A stretch of DNA of 64,000 bases from Marixanthomonas spongiae (GCF_003095375.1 NZ_QEHR01000006.1:186001-250000), one strand, 5' to 3'; positions 25,738 to 36,962 are shown, numbered from the stretch's first letter. Notes: generated by a model not told the origin, from the sequence alone. Translations and numbers: made by a program.

Positions 25738-25832
25738 TGTAATAAAAAAATAAATTAATAATAAAACCAAAGGTACTATTTATTAGGTTGAAACGTTAAA
25801 AAAATGCAAAAAAATTTAATTAAAGGATCAAA

Positions 25833-26078
25833 TCATATCTTTTCTTCCTTTCCCTTTTCCCGCATTTTATCAAGATTTTCTTTGGTGAGCATGTAGTCTT
25901 TAAAGTTTCGTTTGCGCCACCTATGATAGATGAAAAGGGGCATCCACACAAAAAACAGCCCTACTATAGAAAGGCCCACGCAAAGTTCACCGGTACTGAA
26001 ATCTTCGGGCCGGATATAGAAGCCATACCCAGCACTGCCCACAATGGCAATAAATACTATGATTAATACAATTCGCAT
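25833..26078 (-). CDS. Small two-helix membrane protein
   Basis: An 81-residue protein with two hydrophobic segments (residues 3-20 and 31-50) and a charged cytoplasmic tail of about 30 residues (KRNFKDYMLTKENLDKMREK). Its start codon shares one base with the stop of the ClC gene (TGATG), so translation is coupled. I do not recognise a family. It may assist or accompany the ClC antiporter, but only the operon link supports this. Confidence 0.6.
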   Translation of the reverse strand: MRIVLIIVFIAIVGSAGYGFYIRPEDFSTGELCVGLSIVGLFFVWMPLFIYHRWRKRNFKDYMLTKENLDKMREKGKEEKI

Positions 26079-27868
26079 CAGTTTCTTGAAAAATCGATTA
26101 GTTTTCGTCTATAAGCAGTCAATAACCTGGATTTTGAAACAAATCCGTAATACGTGCCATTCGATTCCACCGGAAGGTTCCAGGCTCCGGTATCTTGGAA
26201 TTTTTGCATAACACTGGTCATCTTGTCTTTCTCAAAGTTAATGATTTCTGGCGGATTTTGCATAAGCTCCCGGGCATTTACTTCACTATAAAGCGATTGG
26301 TTGAACATGATGGGACGAAGGTCGTCCAGCAAAATGATGCCTTCCAACTTGTCGGTCTTTCTGTTAACCACGGGATAGATGTTCCGTTTAGATTTCATTA
26401 CGGCCGTTTCTATTATTTCGCCCAATTTCATATCGCTATAAACTTTTATGAAACTGCGTTCCACTACGCTTTCTATGTCCATTAGCGTAAGAACGGCATG
26501 ATCTTTATTGTGGGTAATCAATTCGCCTTTACGGCCCAGCTCCATCGCATAGACTGAGTGCGGGATAAAACTTTTGGTAATGGCGAATGAGATGGTCGAG
26601 GTGATCATCAATGGGATGAACAGCTCGTATCCGCCGGTCATTTCGGCAATGAGGAAAATGGCCGTCAACGGGGCGTGCAATACACCTGCCATAAGCCCCG
26701 TCATTCCCACCAGCGTAAAATTGCTTTCAGAAATAGGGTTTGAAAACCACCCTATACTATTGAGGGCCTTTGCCAAGGCGTTGCCCAGAATGCTCCCCAT
26801 AAACAAAGTAGGGGCAAAAATACCGCCTACCCCGCCCGCTCCAAAGGTAAGTGCGCTGGCTATTATTTTAAACACAACCAAACCCATCAACAACGCGATC
26901 ACAACCCATACGCTGGAAAGTTCTAAGTTGAAAAAATTGTTTTCCAAGGCCGCATTGGGATTGCCCTGGATGAGGTTGTTCATAATGTCGTATCCTTCTC
27001 CGTACAATGGAGGGATAAAATAGATAAGCAACCCTAACCCCAAACCGCCAATGAGGAGTCGTTTTATAGGCGAGTTGATCTTTTCGAAAAAATCCTGAAA
27101 AAAAGCATACGTTTTGGTGAAATAAATAGAAGCAAAGGCGCCTACAACCCCTAACAGCATATAAAAAGGAAGGTCCTGTAGCGCGAACTTATCTTCAATG
27201 TTAAAAGGAAGCAAGATCTCGTCTCCGAAGAAAAAATACGATGTGATCACCCCTGAAAGCGATGCCAACAATAACGGCAATAAAGAGGCCAAAGTGAGGT
27301 CCAGGCTAAATACCTCGATGGCAAAAATAATTGCGGCAATGGGCGCTTTGAAAATGGATGCCATTGCCCCGGCCCCGGCACAGCCTATGAGCAAGGTTCG
27401 GGTAGATTGGTTTAAGTGCAATACCCGGGAGAGATTGGAGCTCAATGCAGCACCTGTAGCCACCGTTGGCCCCTCCAAACCTACCGATCCTCCAAAACCC
27501 ACGGTGATGGGAGCGGTTAAAATACTTCCTATCATCTGGAACCGCCGCATAAGTCCTTTGCGTTTTGAAATTGCAAACAAGGTAGAGGGGATGCCGTGGT
27601 TTACTTTATGCCTTATAATGTACTTCATCACAAGGTAAGTGAGCGCCAGCCCAATAATGGGAAATATAAAGTAAAAAGCGGTGTGGTAATATTGAACAAA
27701 GCTGCCTTCCAGTAACAGTTGTATAAAATGTGTTAAATTTTTTAACACCACCGCACCAACTCCTGCCATAAAACCGATCAATATACTGAGTATGTATATA
27801 AACTGCTTATGCGAAATATACTTTAACCGCCATTTTAGAAAGCGCTTTAAGAGGGTTTGTTTTGGCAT
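26078..27868 (-). CDS. ClC-family chloride channel/antiporter with CBS pair
   Basis: A 596-residue inner-membrane protein. The anion-selectivity segments are visible: GFGGSVGLEGPTVATGAAL (with the gating Glu of the H+-coupled exchangers, near residue 130) and GAGGVGGIFAPTLFMGS (near residue 355). About ten membrane segments are followed by two CBS domains (about residues 460-590, with SFIKVYSDMKLGEI and ARELMQNPPEIINF) that often bind adenine nucleotides. The gating Glu suggests a Cl-/H+ antiporter rather than a channel. Its start overlaps the TPR remnant by 22 bases and its stop overlaps the small membrane gene. Confidence 0.93.
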   Translation of the reverse strand: MPKQTLLKRFLKWRLKYISHKQFIYILSILIGFMAGVGAVVLKNLTHFIQLLLEGSFVQYYHTAFYFIFPIIGLALTYLVMKYIIRHKVNHGIPSTLFAISKRKGLMRRFQMIGSILTAPITVGFGGSVGLEGPTVATGAALSSNLSRVLHLNQSTRTLLIGCAGAGAMASIFKAPIAAIIFAIEVFSLDLTLASLLPLLLASLSGVITSYFFFGDEILLPFNIEDKFALQDLPFYMLLGVVGAFASIYFTKTYAFFQDFFEKINSPIKRLLIGGLGLGLLIYFIPPLYGEGYDIMNNLIQGNPNAALENNFFNLELSSVWVVIALLMGLVVFKIIASALTFGAGGVGGIFAPTLFMGSILGNALAKALNSIGWFSNPISESNFTLVGMTGLMAGVLHAPLTAIFLIAEMTGGYELFIPLMITSTISFAITKSFIPHSVYAMELGRKGELITHNKDHAVLTLMDIESVVERSFIKVYSDMKLGEIIETAVMKSKRNIYPVVNRKTDKLEGIILLDDLRPIMFNQSLYSEVNARELMQNPPEIINFEKDKMTSVMQKFQDTGAWNLPVESNGTYYGFVSKSRLLTAYRRKLIDFSRN

Positions 27869-28170
27869 ATGGAGTCCAATTTTGCTCTTAGGTTATTCAA
27901 GTCTTGCTTGTAAATTTGCCGTAAAGTCTCTACGTAGTGGCGGTTGTTGTAATAGCCTGCTTCAAAATCTTCAATAGCGTCCATTAGCAAATTTTGTGCT
28001 TCGCCACAGTTGTTTTGTTCAGTATTAATCAAGGCTTTATAGTATTTTCCATCTGCTGATTTACCGTTGTTGTATTGGATAAATTTATCAAAATCTGTCA
28101 AAGCCTTCTCAAAGGTACCATTTTCATAATAAGCAATGCCCCTGAACAAAAAAGCTTTTGATTTACCCAA
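27847..28170 (-). pseudogene. TPR-protein fragment lacking a proper start
   Basis: About 107 residues of TPR-type helices: FRGIAYYENGTFEKALTDFD is a good TPR, and the chain runs on to KLDSICQNKPS. No ATG precedes the TPR: the frame is closed by TAA at 28195-28197, leaving NSCIRRRLGKSKAF, and the only candidate starts are a TTG at 28170 or non-standard codons. A signal peptide or N-terminal domain seems to be missing, so this is probably the 3' remnant of a larger secreted TPR gene. It could also be a working short gene from the TTG. Confidence 0.5.
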
Positions 28171-28230
28171 TCTCCGCCGTATACAGCTGTTTTTTTAAAT
28201 TTATGGTTTGGGAATATACGTATAAACCAT

Positions 28231-28320
28231 CTATCGATAGCTATAGATAATAATCCCAATTAAAAAAAGCATTCCCATTGTAAAAAAGTACAGTAGGGGA
28301 TGGACTATTTTCCAGTTCAT
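28231..28320 (-). CDS. Possible 29-residue membrane peptide
   Basis: An ATG at 28320 opens MNWKIVHPLLYFFTMGMLFL followed by IGIIIYSYR and TAG. One hydrophobic helix is flanked by polar ends, a common layout for small membrane proteins. It lies in the 210-base gap between aspS and the TPR fragment. There is no family evidence, so it may be chance. Confidence 0.3.
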   Translation of the reverse strand: MNWKIVHPLLYFFTMGMLFLIGIIIYSYR

Positions 28321-28382
28321 TTTTTCTTCTGAAACGTAAAAAAAGCCTCACAGATTATAACAAGCTATGAGGTCTAAAGAAC

Positions 28383-30140
28383 TTATTTATTGTCCAAGCT
28401 GAGCTTTAAATGCAATGCTTCCAATTGCTCGTTGTCAATAACCGCTGGAGCATCGATCATTACATCGCGGCCCGCATTGTTTTTTGGGAAGGCAATGAAA
28501 TCCCGTATGGTTTCCTGGCCGCCCAAAATGGCTACCAAGCGGTCCAGCCCAAAGGCAATGCCACCGTGGGGGGGGGCACCATATTGAAAGGCGTCCATTA
28601 AAAAGCCAAACTGTGCTTTTGCTTCTTCAGGCGTAAACCCTAAATAATCGAACATTTTAGCTTGAGTTTCCTTATCGTGAATACGAATGGAGCCGCCGCC
28701 TATTTCGTTTCCGTTCAATACCAAATCGTATGCATTGGCTTTTACGGCACCGGGATCGGTTTTCAACAGTTCCATTTGGCCGGGTTTTGGCGACGTAAAC
28801 GGGTGGTGCATGGCGTGGTAGCGATTGGTTTCTTCGTCCCATTCCAATAAGGGGAAATCGATAACCCAGAGTGGTGCAAATTCATTTGATTTACGTAGTT
28901 CCAGACGTTCGGCCAGTTCCATGCGCAAGGCGCTCAATTGCGTTCGGGTTTTGTGGGTTTCGCCCGAAAGCACACAAATTAAATCGCCGGGTTTTGCAGC
29001 GGTGGCTTCGGCCCATTTGGCCAAATCGTCTTGATCGTAAAATTTATCAACCGACGATTTATAGCTTCCGTCATCATTGCAACGCACGTACACCATCCCC
29101 TTGGCGCCTACTTGTGGTCGCTTAACCCAATCGATCAATTTGTCTATTTCTTTCCGGGAATAGCTGTTTCCACCGGGAACGGCAATACCGACCACCAATT
29201 CGGCTTTATTGAACACATTAAAGTCTTTGTTTTGTGCAACGGTGTTCAATTCTCCAAATTCCATCCCAAATCGAATATCGGGCTTGTCGTTTCCGTAGCG
29301 GCGCATCGCTTCGTCATAAGTCATCCTTGGGAATTCTTCAACGTCAACCTTATTGATTTCTTTCAACAAATGACGGGTAAGGCCTTCAAAAGTATTTAAC
29401 ACGTCTTCCTGTTCCACAAAGGCCATCTCGCAGTCAATTTGCGTAAATTCGGGTTGGCGGTCGGCGCGAAGGTCTTCATCACGGAAACATTTCACGATCT
29501 GGAAGTATTTGTCCATTCCGCCTACCATCAACAATTGTTTGAAGGTTTGCGGCGACTGCGGCAATGCGTAAAACTGCCCTTCGTTCATGCGGCTGGGCAC
29601 TACAAAATCACGGGCGCCTTCTGGGGTCGATTTAATGAGGTATGGGGTTTCCACTTCCACAAAATCCTTTTCTGAAAGATAGTTGCGAACGGCCATGGTC
29701 ACTTTATGGCGAAAAACCAAGTTGTTGCGAACCGGCGTACGGCGAATGTCGAGGTAGCGGTATTTCATCCGGAGGTCTTCGCCGCCATCGGTTTTATCTT
29801 CAATAGTGAAAGGTGGCGTTAAGGACGTATTTAAAACAGAAATTTCAGAAACCAACAACTCTATATCGCCAGTAGTCATTTTCGGGTTTTTAGATTCCCG
29901 CTCAATCACGGTTCCGGAAACTTGGATCACGAATTCCCGTCCCAATTGCGAGGCCTTGTCCATCACGTCTTTAGGGGTGCGTTCTTCATCGAAAATCAAC
30001 TGTGTAATACCGTAGCGGTCCCGGAGGTCTACCCAAATCATAAAACCCTTGTCCCGTATTTTTTGAACCCAGCCAGACAGGGTTACTTGATTATCGATAT
30101 CTTTTGCTTTTAATTCGCCGTTATTGTGCGTTCTGTACAT
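28383..30140 (-). CDS. aspS: Aspartate--tRNA ligase
   Basis: Class II synthetase charging tRNA-Asp, bacterial type with an insertion (GAD) domain. I start at [18 protein letters not shown] (30140), giving 585 residues; an in-frame start 24 bases up adds residues not seen in relatives. Order: N-terminal OB-fold ([18 protein letters not shown]), catalytic core with motif 2 [21 protein letters not shown] domain around residues 290-420, and motif 3 [15 protein letters not shown] near the C-terminus. TAAATTTG (minus strand, 30162-30169) is a likely -7 box about 20 bases before the ATG. Confidence 0.97.
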   Translation of the reverse strand: MYRTHNNGELKAKDIDNQVTLSGWVQKIRDKGFMIWVDLRDRYGITQLIFDEERTPKDVMDKASQLGREFVIQVSGTVIERESKNPKMTTGDIELLVSEISVLNTSLTPPFTIEDKTDGGEDLRMKYRYLDIRRTPVRNNLVFRHKVTMAVRNYLSEKDFVEVETPYLIKSTPEGARDFVVPSRMNEGQFYALPQSPQTFKQLLMVGGMDKYFQIVKCFRDEDLRADRQPEFTQIDCEMAFVEQEDVLNTFEGLTRHLLKEINKVDVEEFPRMTYDEAMRRYGNDKPDIRFGMEFGELNTVAQNKDFNVFNKAELVVGIAVPGGNSYSRKEIDKLIDWVKRPQVGAKGMVYVRCNDDGSYKSSVDKFYDQDDLAKWAEATAAKPGDLICVLSGETHKTRTQLSALRMELAERLELRKSNEFAPLWVIDFPLLEWDEETNRYHAMHHPFTSPKPGQMELLKTDPGAVKANAYDLVLNGNEIGGGSIRIHDKETQAKMFDYLGFTPEEAKAQFGFLMDAFQYGAPPHGGIAFGLDRLVAILGGQETIRDFIAFPKNNAGRDVMIDAPAVIDNEQLEALHLKLSLDNK

Positions 30141-30226
30141 AGTTTTTTGAAAATTGAAGTGCAAATTTAAGAAGTAATATTGTACTGGGTGTTTATTTGC
30201 TACAGAAATATAGCGGGCTGAAAAGC

Positions 30227-30264
30227 AAAAACTTCCAAAAAAATAGTTTTCTTCGGAAGTTTTT
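30227..30264 (-). terminator. Terminator of the RND efflux operon
   Basis: 10-bp stem AAAAACTTCC / GGAAGTTTTT with an 18-base loop, directly below the RND pump stop codon and above the aspS promoter. Confidence 0.85.
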
Positions 30265-30270
30265 GGCTCT

Positions 30271-33200
30271 TTATTTCCCTGTCTCTGCTTGTTTTAATCG
30301 TTGCTTTTCCTGAAGTTTCCGTTCTTTCTTTTCGGCTCGTTTCTTAGCGATTTTTACCTTGGCGCGGTTTACCAAATAAAACATCACCGGCACCACGATC
30401 AAGGTAAGGAAGGTAGCGAATATCAACCCGAAGATCACGGTCCAGGCCAATGGTCCCCAAAATATTACGTTGTCGCCACCTATATAAATACCGGGGTCGT
30501 AATCGGTAAATAATCCAAAGAAATCAATGTTTAATCCTACGGCCAGCGGTATTAAGCCTAACACTGTGGTGATGGCCGTCAATAACACGGGGCGCAAACG
30601 CGATTTTCCGCCGGCGACGATCTGGTTGAAATATTCTTTTTTGGTCAACAGATCGTCTTCATCAACTCCCAGCTCTTCTTTTTTACGGTCTATGAGTATT
30701 TGGGTATAGTCTATCAACACAATGGCATTATTCACCACAATACCGGCCAGTGAAATGATGCCCATCATGGTCATGATAATTACGAAGTCCATTCCAAAGA
30801 CCACCAAGCCCAAGAATACACCTGCCAAACTCAGTACAATGGCCGAGAGAATGATTATGGGTTTTGATATAGAATTGAACTGTGCCACCAAGATCAACAG
30901 AATTCCGCCCATGGCATAAAACAACGCCATAAGCAGAAAACTCATGTTTTCGGCCTGTTCTTCTTGTTCGCCAGTAAACGCATAGTCAATATCCTGCGGC
31001 AAGTTGTAATTTTCAAGTTCAGCTTTTATTTCGTTTACTATTTCAGTGGCATTGTATCCTCCCAGTACATTAGAATAAAGAGTTATGACGCGTTTTAGGT
31101 CTTTCCGTTTTATGGAGCTAAAAGACGAGGTAGTCGTTTTTGTAATCAACGATGAAATGGGCACCTGGACAATTTTTCCTTGGTTGTTTCTAAAGGTAAC
31201 GGGTTGGTTGTACAATGCACTCTCGTTATAGCGGTATTGATTGTTCAGCCTGACGTTAATGGGATAATCTTCGTCATCTTCTTTATAGGTGGAAGCTTCT
31301 TCCCCGTAAATAGAGCGGCGCAAGGTCTGTCCCACCGCAGCAGAAGAAACGCCCAATTGTCCTGCCTTTTTACGGTCCACTTGGATGTCCACTTCTGGTT
31401 TCGATTTGTTCACGTCTATTTTAAGCTCTTCAATACCAGCGATGCCACGGTTTTCAATGTAGCTTCGCATTTGTTCGGCTTCTTGCAGCATTTTTTCGTA
31501 ATCATCGCCGCTCAATTCAATGTTTATGGGATACCCTACCGGTGGTCCTGCCACATCTTTTTCAACGATTATGGAAGCTCCCGGGAATCCTTTTACGGCA
31601 TTACGCACTTCAGATAACACAGTGCTGCTTTTCACGCCCCGTCGCAGTTTAAATTCCCGCATGGAAAGCGTTATTTTTCCTTTATGGGGCATTTCGTTGC
31701 TCTGGCCGGCATCGGTCATGGGGTTTCCGGCTCCTTCCCCCACTTGCGATATGGCCGACTCTACCATAAAGTTGTACCCATCGGGGTCTTCATATTTCTC
31801 TATAACACTGTATATGCGGTCTTCGATCTTTTTGGTGAGCTCATTGGTTTTTTCTATTGAGGTACCTTCAGGGTATTCAATATAGGTCATAATCTGGTTG
31901 GGCTCGTTTTCGGGGAAAAATAACACTTTGGGCTGCGCAATCCCAACGAAAACAAAGGAAAGCAGCAAAAGCCCAAAGGTTCCAAAGAGGAACCAATACG
32001 CCATCTTTCCGCGAAGCGCATATTTCAGGAATTTTTCATAAAAGTTCTCTAATTTCTTGAGCGATTTAAACTGAAAGTACTCCACAGCACCAGCCAGTAC
32101 ATATTTATAAACCCAAAGCATAATAGCGGCCAAGATGCTCAAGTTCCCTATTCCGCGAAGCCCTGGAACGTCCAGTATAAAACCGGTAATCAATAAAATG
32201 GCGCCAATTATAGCCAATACAAGACTGCGCCGTACCAATTTCTTTTTGGTAATCTTTTCTTCTTCGGTCTCCATGAATTTTGACGTGAGCATGGAGTTGA
32301 TGATCAAAGCGACAAAAAGGGAAGACCCTAACACCACCGAAAGCGTAATGGGGAAAAAAATCATAAACTTACCAATAATCCCCGGCCACAGCCCTAACGG
32401 GAAAAATGCGGCCAAGGTGGTCGCTGTCGAGGCGATAATGGGCCAAGCAATCTCGCCCATGCCTTGTTTAGCGGCTTTTTTTCGGGGCATGCCTTCGCTC
32501 ATGAGCGAATACACATTTTCTACTACCACAATACCGTTGTCCACCAACATACCAAGGCCCATCACCAAACCAAAAAGGACCATGGTGTTTAAGGTAAAGC
32601 CTAAGGAAGAAAGGATAAACAGCGACATAAGCATGGAAAGCGGAATGGCAAACCCAACAAACAGTGCATTCCTGAAACCTAAAAAGAACATCAAAACCAA
32701 TACCACCAAGATTACCCCAAAAATAATGTTGTTAACGAGGTCGTCCACTTGGTTCTGCGTTTTTATGGATTGATCGTTGGAGAGGGAGATGTGCAGCCCT
32801 TCAGGCAAGTAGTTTTCCTTTTCGGTTTCGATTATTTCCTTAATGTGCTCTACGGCCTCAATCATGTTTTTTCCGGCCCGTTTCTTTATATCGAGCATAA
32901 CCACCGGTTCTTTGTATTCCCGGGCAAAAGTGGTGGGGTCTTCGGCTTTAAAATTTATCGTTGCGATATCCTTGAGGAAAATGTTGCCGCCATCGCGTTT
33001 TACCACAATATTTTCAAGTTCTTTTGGGTGTTCTATTTCACCCAATACGCGAATGTTCTTCTCAACCCCGTTACTTTTAATGTTCCCGCCCGAAATGGTC
33101 GTGTTTTCGCTTCTAATAGCATTGATAACGTCGTTAAAGCTCACTTGAGAAGCCGTCATTTTATAGATATCGATCGCCACTTCCACTTCCTTATCTTCCA

Positions 33201-33774
33201 CGCCGCGAATAACGGCTTCCTTGATGGGCGGTAACAACTCTATTTTGTCTTGAAGGTATTCTGCATAATCCTTGAGCCGTTGCAGCGGATAATCTCCGGT
33301 AAGGTTGACGTTGAGGATGGGCATTTCTTCTGAAATGTTCAAATCGAACACATTGGGTTCTACCTTGGCGCCATTGTCTAAGGTAGGCCACGTAGTTTCG
33401 GCCTTGACCAAATCTACTTTGTCCTTAACCCGTTGTTTTGCCGTGGGTATTTCCACGTCTTCTTCAAACTCCACAATGACCATGGAATAATCCTGAAGGG
33501 TAGTGGACGTGATTTCGTGTACACCGCCAATGTCGTTGAACTCCTCTTCCAAGGGTTCGGTAATGAACTTTTCGACATCTTCGGCAGAGTTGCCGGGATT
33601 TATGGAACTCACATATATTTTAGTCTCCACGATCTCCGGAAATGACTCGCGGGGCATGGTGTAATACGAAAAGATACCCAAAACTAAAATTATGGCAATA
33701 ATGACGTACACCGTCATCTTATTGTCGATGGCCCAAGAGGAGATGCTGAATTCTTTATAGGTGTTCTTGCTCAT
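30271..33774 (-). CDS. RND efflux pump, inner-membrane permease
   Basis: Proton-driven exporter of the AcrB/HAE superfamily, 1167 residues. The first helix and porter domain ([33 protein letters not shown]), helix 4 with [18 protein letters not shown] and the second-half [12 protein letters not shown] porter segment are visible. Around residues 510-580 there is an extra stretch with two more hydrophobic segments ([34 protein letters not shown]) between the halves, longer than in AcrB. The C-terminal tail is very basic ([13 protein letters not shown]). It is the last gene of a tetR-tolC-MFP-RND operon. Substrate cannot be told. Confidence 0.95.
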   Translation of the reverse strand: MSKNTYKEFSISSWAIDNKMTVYVIIAIILVLGIFSYYTMPRESFPEIVETKIYVSSINPGNSAEDVEKFITEPLEEEFNDIGGVHEITSTTLQDYSMVIVEFEEDVEIPTAKQRVKDKVDLVKAETTWPTLDNGAKVEPNVFDLNISEEMPILNVNLTGDYPLQRLKDYAEYLQDKIELLPPIKEAVIRGVEDKEVEVAIDIYKMTASQVSFNDVINAIRSENTTISGGNIKSNGVEKNIRVLGEIEHPKELENIVVKRDGGNIFLKDIATINFKAEDPTTFAREYKEPVVMLDIKKRAGKNMIEAVEHIKEIIETEKENYLPEGLHISLSNDQSIKTQNQVDDLVNNIIFGVILVVLVLMFFLGFRNALFVGFAIPLSMLMSLFILSSLGFTLNTMVLFGLVMGLGMLVDNGIVVVENVYSLMSEGMPRKKAAKQGMGEIAWPIIASTATTLAAFFPLGLWPGIIGKFMIFFPITLSVVLGSSLFVALIINSMLTSKFMETEEEKITKKKLVRRSLVLAIIGAILLITGFILDVPGLRGIGNLSILAAIMLWVYKYVLAGAVEYFQFKSLKKLENFYEKFLKYALRGKMAYWFLFGTFGLLLLSFVFVGIAQPKVLFFPENEPNQIMTYIEYPEGTSIEKTNELTKKIEDRIYSVIEKYEDPDGYNFMVESAISQVGEGAGNPMTDAGQSNEMPHKGKITLSMREFKLRRGVKSSTVLSEVRNAVKGFPGASIIVEKDVAGPPVGYPINIELSGDDYEKMLQEAEQMRSYIENRGIAGIEELKIDVNKSKPEVDIQVDRKKAGQLGVSSAAVGQTLRRSIYGEEASTYKEDDEDYPINVRLNNQYRYNESALYNQPVTFRNNQGKIVQVPISSLITKTTTSSFSSIKRKDLKRVITLYSNVLGGYNATEIVNEIKAELENYNLPQDIDYAFTGEQEEQAENMSFLLMALFYAMGGILLILVAQFNSISKPIIILSAIVLSLAGVFLGLVVFGMDFVIIMTMMGIISLAGIVVNNAIVLIDYTQILIDRKKEELGVDEDDLLTKKEYFNQIVAGGKSRLRPVLLTAITTVLGLIPLAVGLNIDFFGLFTDYDPGIYIGGDNVIFWGPLAWTVIFGLIFATFLTLIVVPVMFYLVNRAKVKIAKKRAEKKERKLQEKQRLKQAETGK

Positions 33775-33789
33775 AACGCAATAGGTTGT

Positions 33790-34950
33790 TTAGTTTTTGT
33801 AGGTCACTTTCTGGCCGTCACGAACGCTTTTGGCCCCTTCAACAATAATTGTTTCCCCTTCTTTTAGCCCATTTTTTATTTCAACTTTATTGCCGTATGT
33901 AAGGCCGGGTTCCACAATTTTCCGCTTGGCCGTTCCCGTGGAATCGGTTTTAGGTTCATACACAAAAACAATGCTTTCCCCTTTTGAATTTTCCTGAAGA
34001 ATGCTCTCGGGCACGGTAATCGCATTTTGGTTGGTGTAATCGTTCACCTCGACCGTGGCTATTAAGTTGGGTTTTACCTTTCCGCTTTTGTTGGGAATGG
34101 CAATACGGACATCAAACGTACGGTTGTCTGGGTTGATGTAGTTGCTTGCTTGACGAACCGTCCCTTTATATTCTTCTCCAATGGAAGCCAAACGCACGTT
34201 TACCTCAGTGCCCTTTTCAATGCTGTTCAAGTAGGTTTCGGGCATGGAAGCTTTTACGTACATATCGCTCAAGTTGACCAAGCGGATTACTTGTGTCTGG
34301 CCTTGGTTTACCACTTGGCCTTGATCTGCAATCACATTGTCCACTACACCCGAAAACGGTGCCGTAATCACAGTTTTAGCCAATTGCGAACGGATTTGTT
34401 GCGCGGCTTTATCGGCTGCTTCGTAAGTGGCTTTTGCTTCTAAAAATTGAATTTCGGAACCAATTTTTTGATCCCATAACCGTTTTTGGCGCTCAAAGGT
34501 TGTTTTTGCCAATGCCACTTGGGTTTCTTGTTGCGCCAATTGGCTGGAAAGTCCGCCGTCGTCAATTTTCGCCAATCGTTGCCCTTTGCTTACGCGTTGG
34601 CCTTCATTAACATAAACGTTGGTCAACACGCCAGAAAACTCGGGGTAGATAATAATGTTTTGATCAGTCCTTACGTTTCCTTGCACTTCCACAAAGTGTT
34701 TAAAAACGGTATCGTGTATTTTCTGGGTGCTTACCAAAAGGGCGCGATCGTGCCGTTCCTTTTTTTCAATAAAGGTGTTTAGTTTGTCAATTTTGCTATT
34801 CAACTCTTTTTGTTGTGCCGAGAGTGCTGCCTTTTTTTCTTTTATTTCAGAAAGGTCGCCTTTTTCCAAAAGGGAATCCACAGATTCTTCCTTATTGCCA
34901 CAGGCGGCTAAGGTTAAGAATATCATGAATAGGTATAGTAGCTTTTTCAT
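33790..34950 (-). CDS. RND efflux periplasmic adaptor (membrane fusion protein)
   Basis: A 386-residue periplasmic lipoprotein linking the RND pump to the outer-membrane channel. The signal peptide ends at the lipobox LAACG (Cys near residue 18). A coiled coil follows (residues 25-70, LKEKKAALSAQQKELNSKI style), then the lipoyl/hairpin region (GVLTNVYVNEGQRVSKGQ, TVITAPFSGVVDNVIADQGQ) and the beta-barrel and membrane-proximal domains. It stands 15 bases before the pump gene and 24 after the channel gene. Confidence 0.95.
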   Translation of the reverse strand: MKKLLYLFMIFLTLAACGNKEESVDSLLEKGDLSEIKEKKAALSAQQKELNSKIDKLNTFIEKKERHDRALLVSTQKIHDTVFKHFVEVQGNVRTDQNIIIYPEFSGVLTNVYVNEGQRVSKGQRLAKIDDGGLSSQLAQQETQVALAKTTFERQKRLWDQKIGSEIQFLEAKATYEAADKAAQQIRSQLAKTVITAPFSGVVDNVIADQGQVVNQGQTQVIRLVNLSDMYVKASMPETYLNSIEKGTEVNVRLASIGEEYKGTVRQASNYINPDNRTFDVRIAIPNKSGKVKPNLIATVEVNDYTNQNAITVPESILQENSKGESIVFVYEPKTDSTGTAKRKIVEPGLTYGNKVEIKNGLKEGETIIVEGAKSVRDGQKVTYKN

Positions 34951-34974
34951 AAATGTTGCTGTTGTGTTGATTTT

Positions 34975-36348
34975 TTAGTTGTCTTTGGTTTCGGGGTATT
35001 TTGTAGTGTCCAATAGTGTTTCGAGCTCAGCTTTGGCGTTAATAACGTCGAGCATGGCTTGCAGGTAATCCTGCTGTGCACTGAAAAGTTGTTGTTGGGC
35101 CTCGCTTAGCTCAAAACTGGTGGCAATCCCTTCAAAAAACTTGATGCTGTTTTTCTTTTCAATACGTTCGGCCAGTTCTAAGTTGCGTTGTTTGTTTTCG
35201 TAATTCTCTAAGGCAAATTGGTACTCGTTGCGGGCGTTTGCCATTTCAAGTTTTACTTGGTTGCGGGTTTGTTCCAGTTCTAATTTTGATTGTTCTAAGG
35301 CCAGTTGTTTTTGGGCCGTTTTGGCACTTCGCATTCCACTGCTGAAAATAGGGATGCTTAAATTCACCCCCAAAACCGATTGTGTAAAATAGTTTTGGTC
35401 GCTATTAAAAAAGGTGAATTCATCACTGTAACCGGCAACACCATAATTAACAAAAGCCGAAAGGGTAGGTAGGGCTTTGCTTTTTTCAAGTTTTACCTGA
35501 ACTTCCGAAAGGTTTTTTTGGTCTTCTGCAATGCGGTAATCAATATTTTCTTCCACATCTATTTCTTTTGAAAGGAGCAATAAGTTGAAATTTTCTTTGC
35601 TCAATTGGCTTAAATCGTCGGTAACCACAATGGTGTTATCTACTGGAATGCCCATGGTTACTTTCAACATGTCGTAGGCAATGGCTTGCATACGTATGGA
35701 GTTGTTGAGGTTTGCCTGTAAATTTAAAAGGGTGATTTCCAATTGTTCCACATCTTCTTCTTCGGCCAATCCATTCTCAAAGATTTTTCGGGTATCGTTG
35801 AGGTTTTTTTCAATGGTGGCGACGTTTTTCTTTAAAATAGCAACACTTTCGGTGGCCAATAGCACATTTCCGTAGGCATCGGTGATCGCTTTTTTAACTT
35901 CCAGATCGGTTTTTACCTTGGCGTTTTCAGAAATTTGCAACAGCGTCTTTGCAGATTGAATCCCTACAATATAAGAGCCGTCAAAGATCAGTTGGTTCCA
36001 AGTGCCGGTTGCATTTACACTATGTTGGGTGCCAAAGGTGACGGGCACAAAGGTTCCGGGTGCCCCTCCGGCAATTTCACTGGGAATCAAGGTTACCGGT
36101 TGCTTTAGATTGTTGTTGTAATTGGCATCACCGCTTATTTGGGGTAAGCCTTGGGCGATGATTTCCCATTTTTGCTTTAAGGCAATAGCAACGTCTTTTT
36201 GGGCAATACGTGAATTGTAACCATTGTCTAATCCGTATTGAATGGCTTCAGCCAACGAAAAAGCGCGTTTTTCAACTTGGGTAGAATCTTGTGCCTGTAA
36301 CGCCACCGTAAAGAGGGAAAAAACAATTAAAAAAACGGGTGTCTTCAT
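34975..36348 (-). CDS. TolC-family outer-membrane efflux channel
   Basis: A 457-residue outer-membrane factor with signal peptide ending ALQAQD. The two OEP repeats are seen as the SLAEAIQYGLDNGYNSRIA start, long coiled helices, and NLELAERIEKKNSIKFFEGIATSFELSEAQQ near the end of the second repeat. It forms the trimeric exit duct of the pump. Its ATG overlaps the stop of the tetR gene by 4 bases, so translation is coupled. Confidence 0.93.
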   Translation of the reverse strand: MKTPVFLIVFSLFTVALQAQDSTQVEKRAFSLAEAIQYGLDNGYNSRIAQKDVAIALKQKWEIIAQGLPQISGDANYNNNLKQPVTLIPSEIAGGAPGTFVPVTFGTQHSVNATGTWNQLIFDGSYIVGIQSAKTLLQISENAKVKTDLEVKKAITDAYGNVLLATESVAILKKNVATIEKNLNDTRKIFENGLAEEEDVEQLEITLLNLQANLNNSIRMQAIAYDMLKVTMGIPVDNTIVVTDDLSQLSKENFNLLLLSKEIDVEENIDYRIAEDQKNLSEVQVKLEKSKALPTLSAFVNYGVAGYSDEFTFFNSDQNYFTQSVLGVNLSIPIFSSGMRSAKTAQKQLALEQSKLELEQTRNQVKLEMANARNEYQFALENYENKQRNLELAERIEKKNSIKFFEGIATSFELSEAQQQLFSAQQDYLQAMLDVINAKAELETLLDTTKYPETKDN

Positions 36349-36953
36349 TGATGTATGTTCTCGGTTATAAATTTATTGAGTGTCTGCAATCCTTTTGAGG
36401 TTACAATGCCCCGTAGGTGATACTCCAAGTAGTCTTCCATTAATTGTGTTTTTGAAAACTGCGGAACGGGGAAAATGGTTTCATCATTGATGCCTTCTAT
36501 TCCCAAAAAATACAGCTTTGAAATAAAGTCCACGTCAATGTTTTTTCGGTACACGCCTTTTTCAACGCCTCGTTTAAGGTTTTCCACGGTGCAGCACGCC
36601 ATTTTTTCGTACTTTTTTGTGTTTAAAAGCCGGTGTATTTCAGGATAGTATTTTTGAAGCTGAAATTGCGGCGATGCTTTTTGGTTTTTAAGTTGCAGCA
36701 TCACAAATTTCTTGATTTCATAGATTTCTTCAATAGGATCTTTTTTTTGTGCCAAAATGGTGTCGATACCGCAACTGATTTCCGAAAAAACAAGCAGGGC
36801 CGTTTCTTTTATGAGTTCGGTTTTGTTTTTGAAATGGGTATAGATGGTTTTTTTTGAAATGCCCAATTCTTGTGAAATATCGTCCATCGTGACGCTTTTA
36901 AACCCGAGCGACAGGAACATTTCAGCAGCTTTTATGGTAATTTTGTCTTTCAT
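36345..36953 (-). CDS. TetR-family repressor of the efflux operon
   Basis: A 202-residue regulator. The N-terminal helix-turn-helix is clear: KAAEMFLSLGFKSVTMDDIS then ELGISKKTIYTHFKNKTELI (residues 8-48); the rest is the variable ligand-binding helical domain. I start at MKDKITIK (36953), 9 bases below the TACCTTTG -7 box; the in-frame start at 36965 would overlap that box. It is the first gene of the operon and the inverted repeat GGAAACT-N14-AGTTTCC in its promoter is the probable operator, so it should repress itself and the pump until a ligand binds. Confidence 0.92.
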   Translation of the reverse strand: MKDKITIKAAEMFLSLGFKSVTMDDISQELGISKKTIYTHFKNKTELIKETALLVFSEISCGIDTILAQKKDPIEEIYEIKKFVMLQLKNQKASPQFQLQKYYPEIHRLLNTKKYEKMACCTVENLKRGVEKGVYRKNIDVDFISKLYFLGIEGINDETIFPVPQFSKTQLMEDYLEYHLRGIVTSKGLQTLNKFITENIHQ

Positions 36954-36962
36954 AAGAAATTG

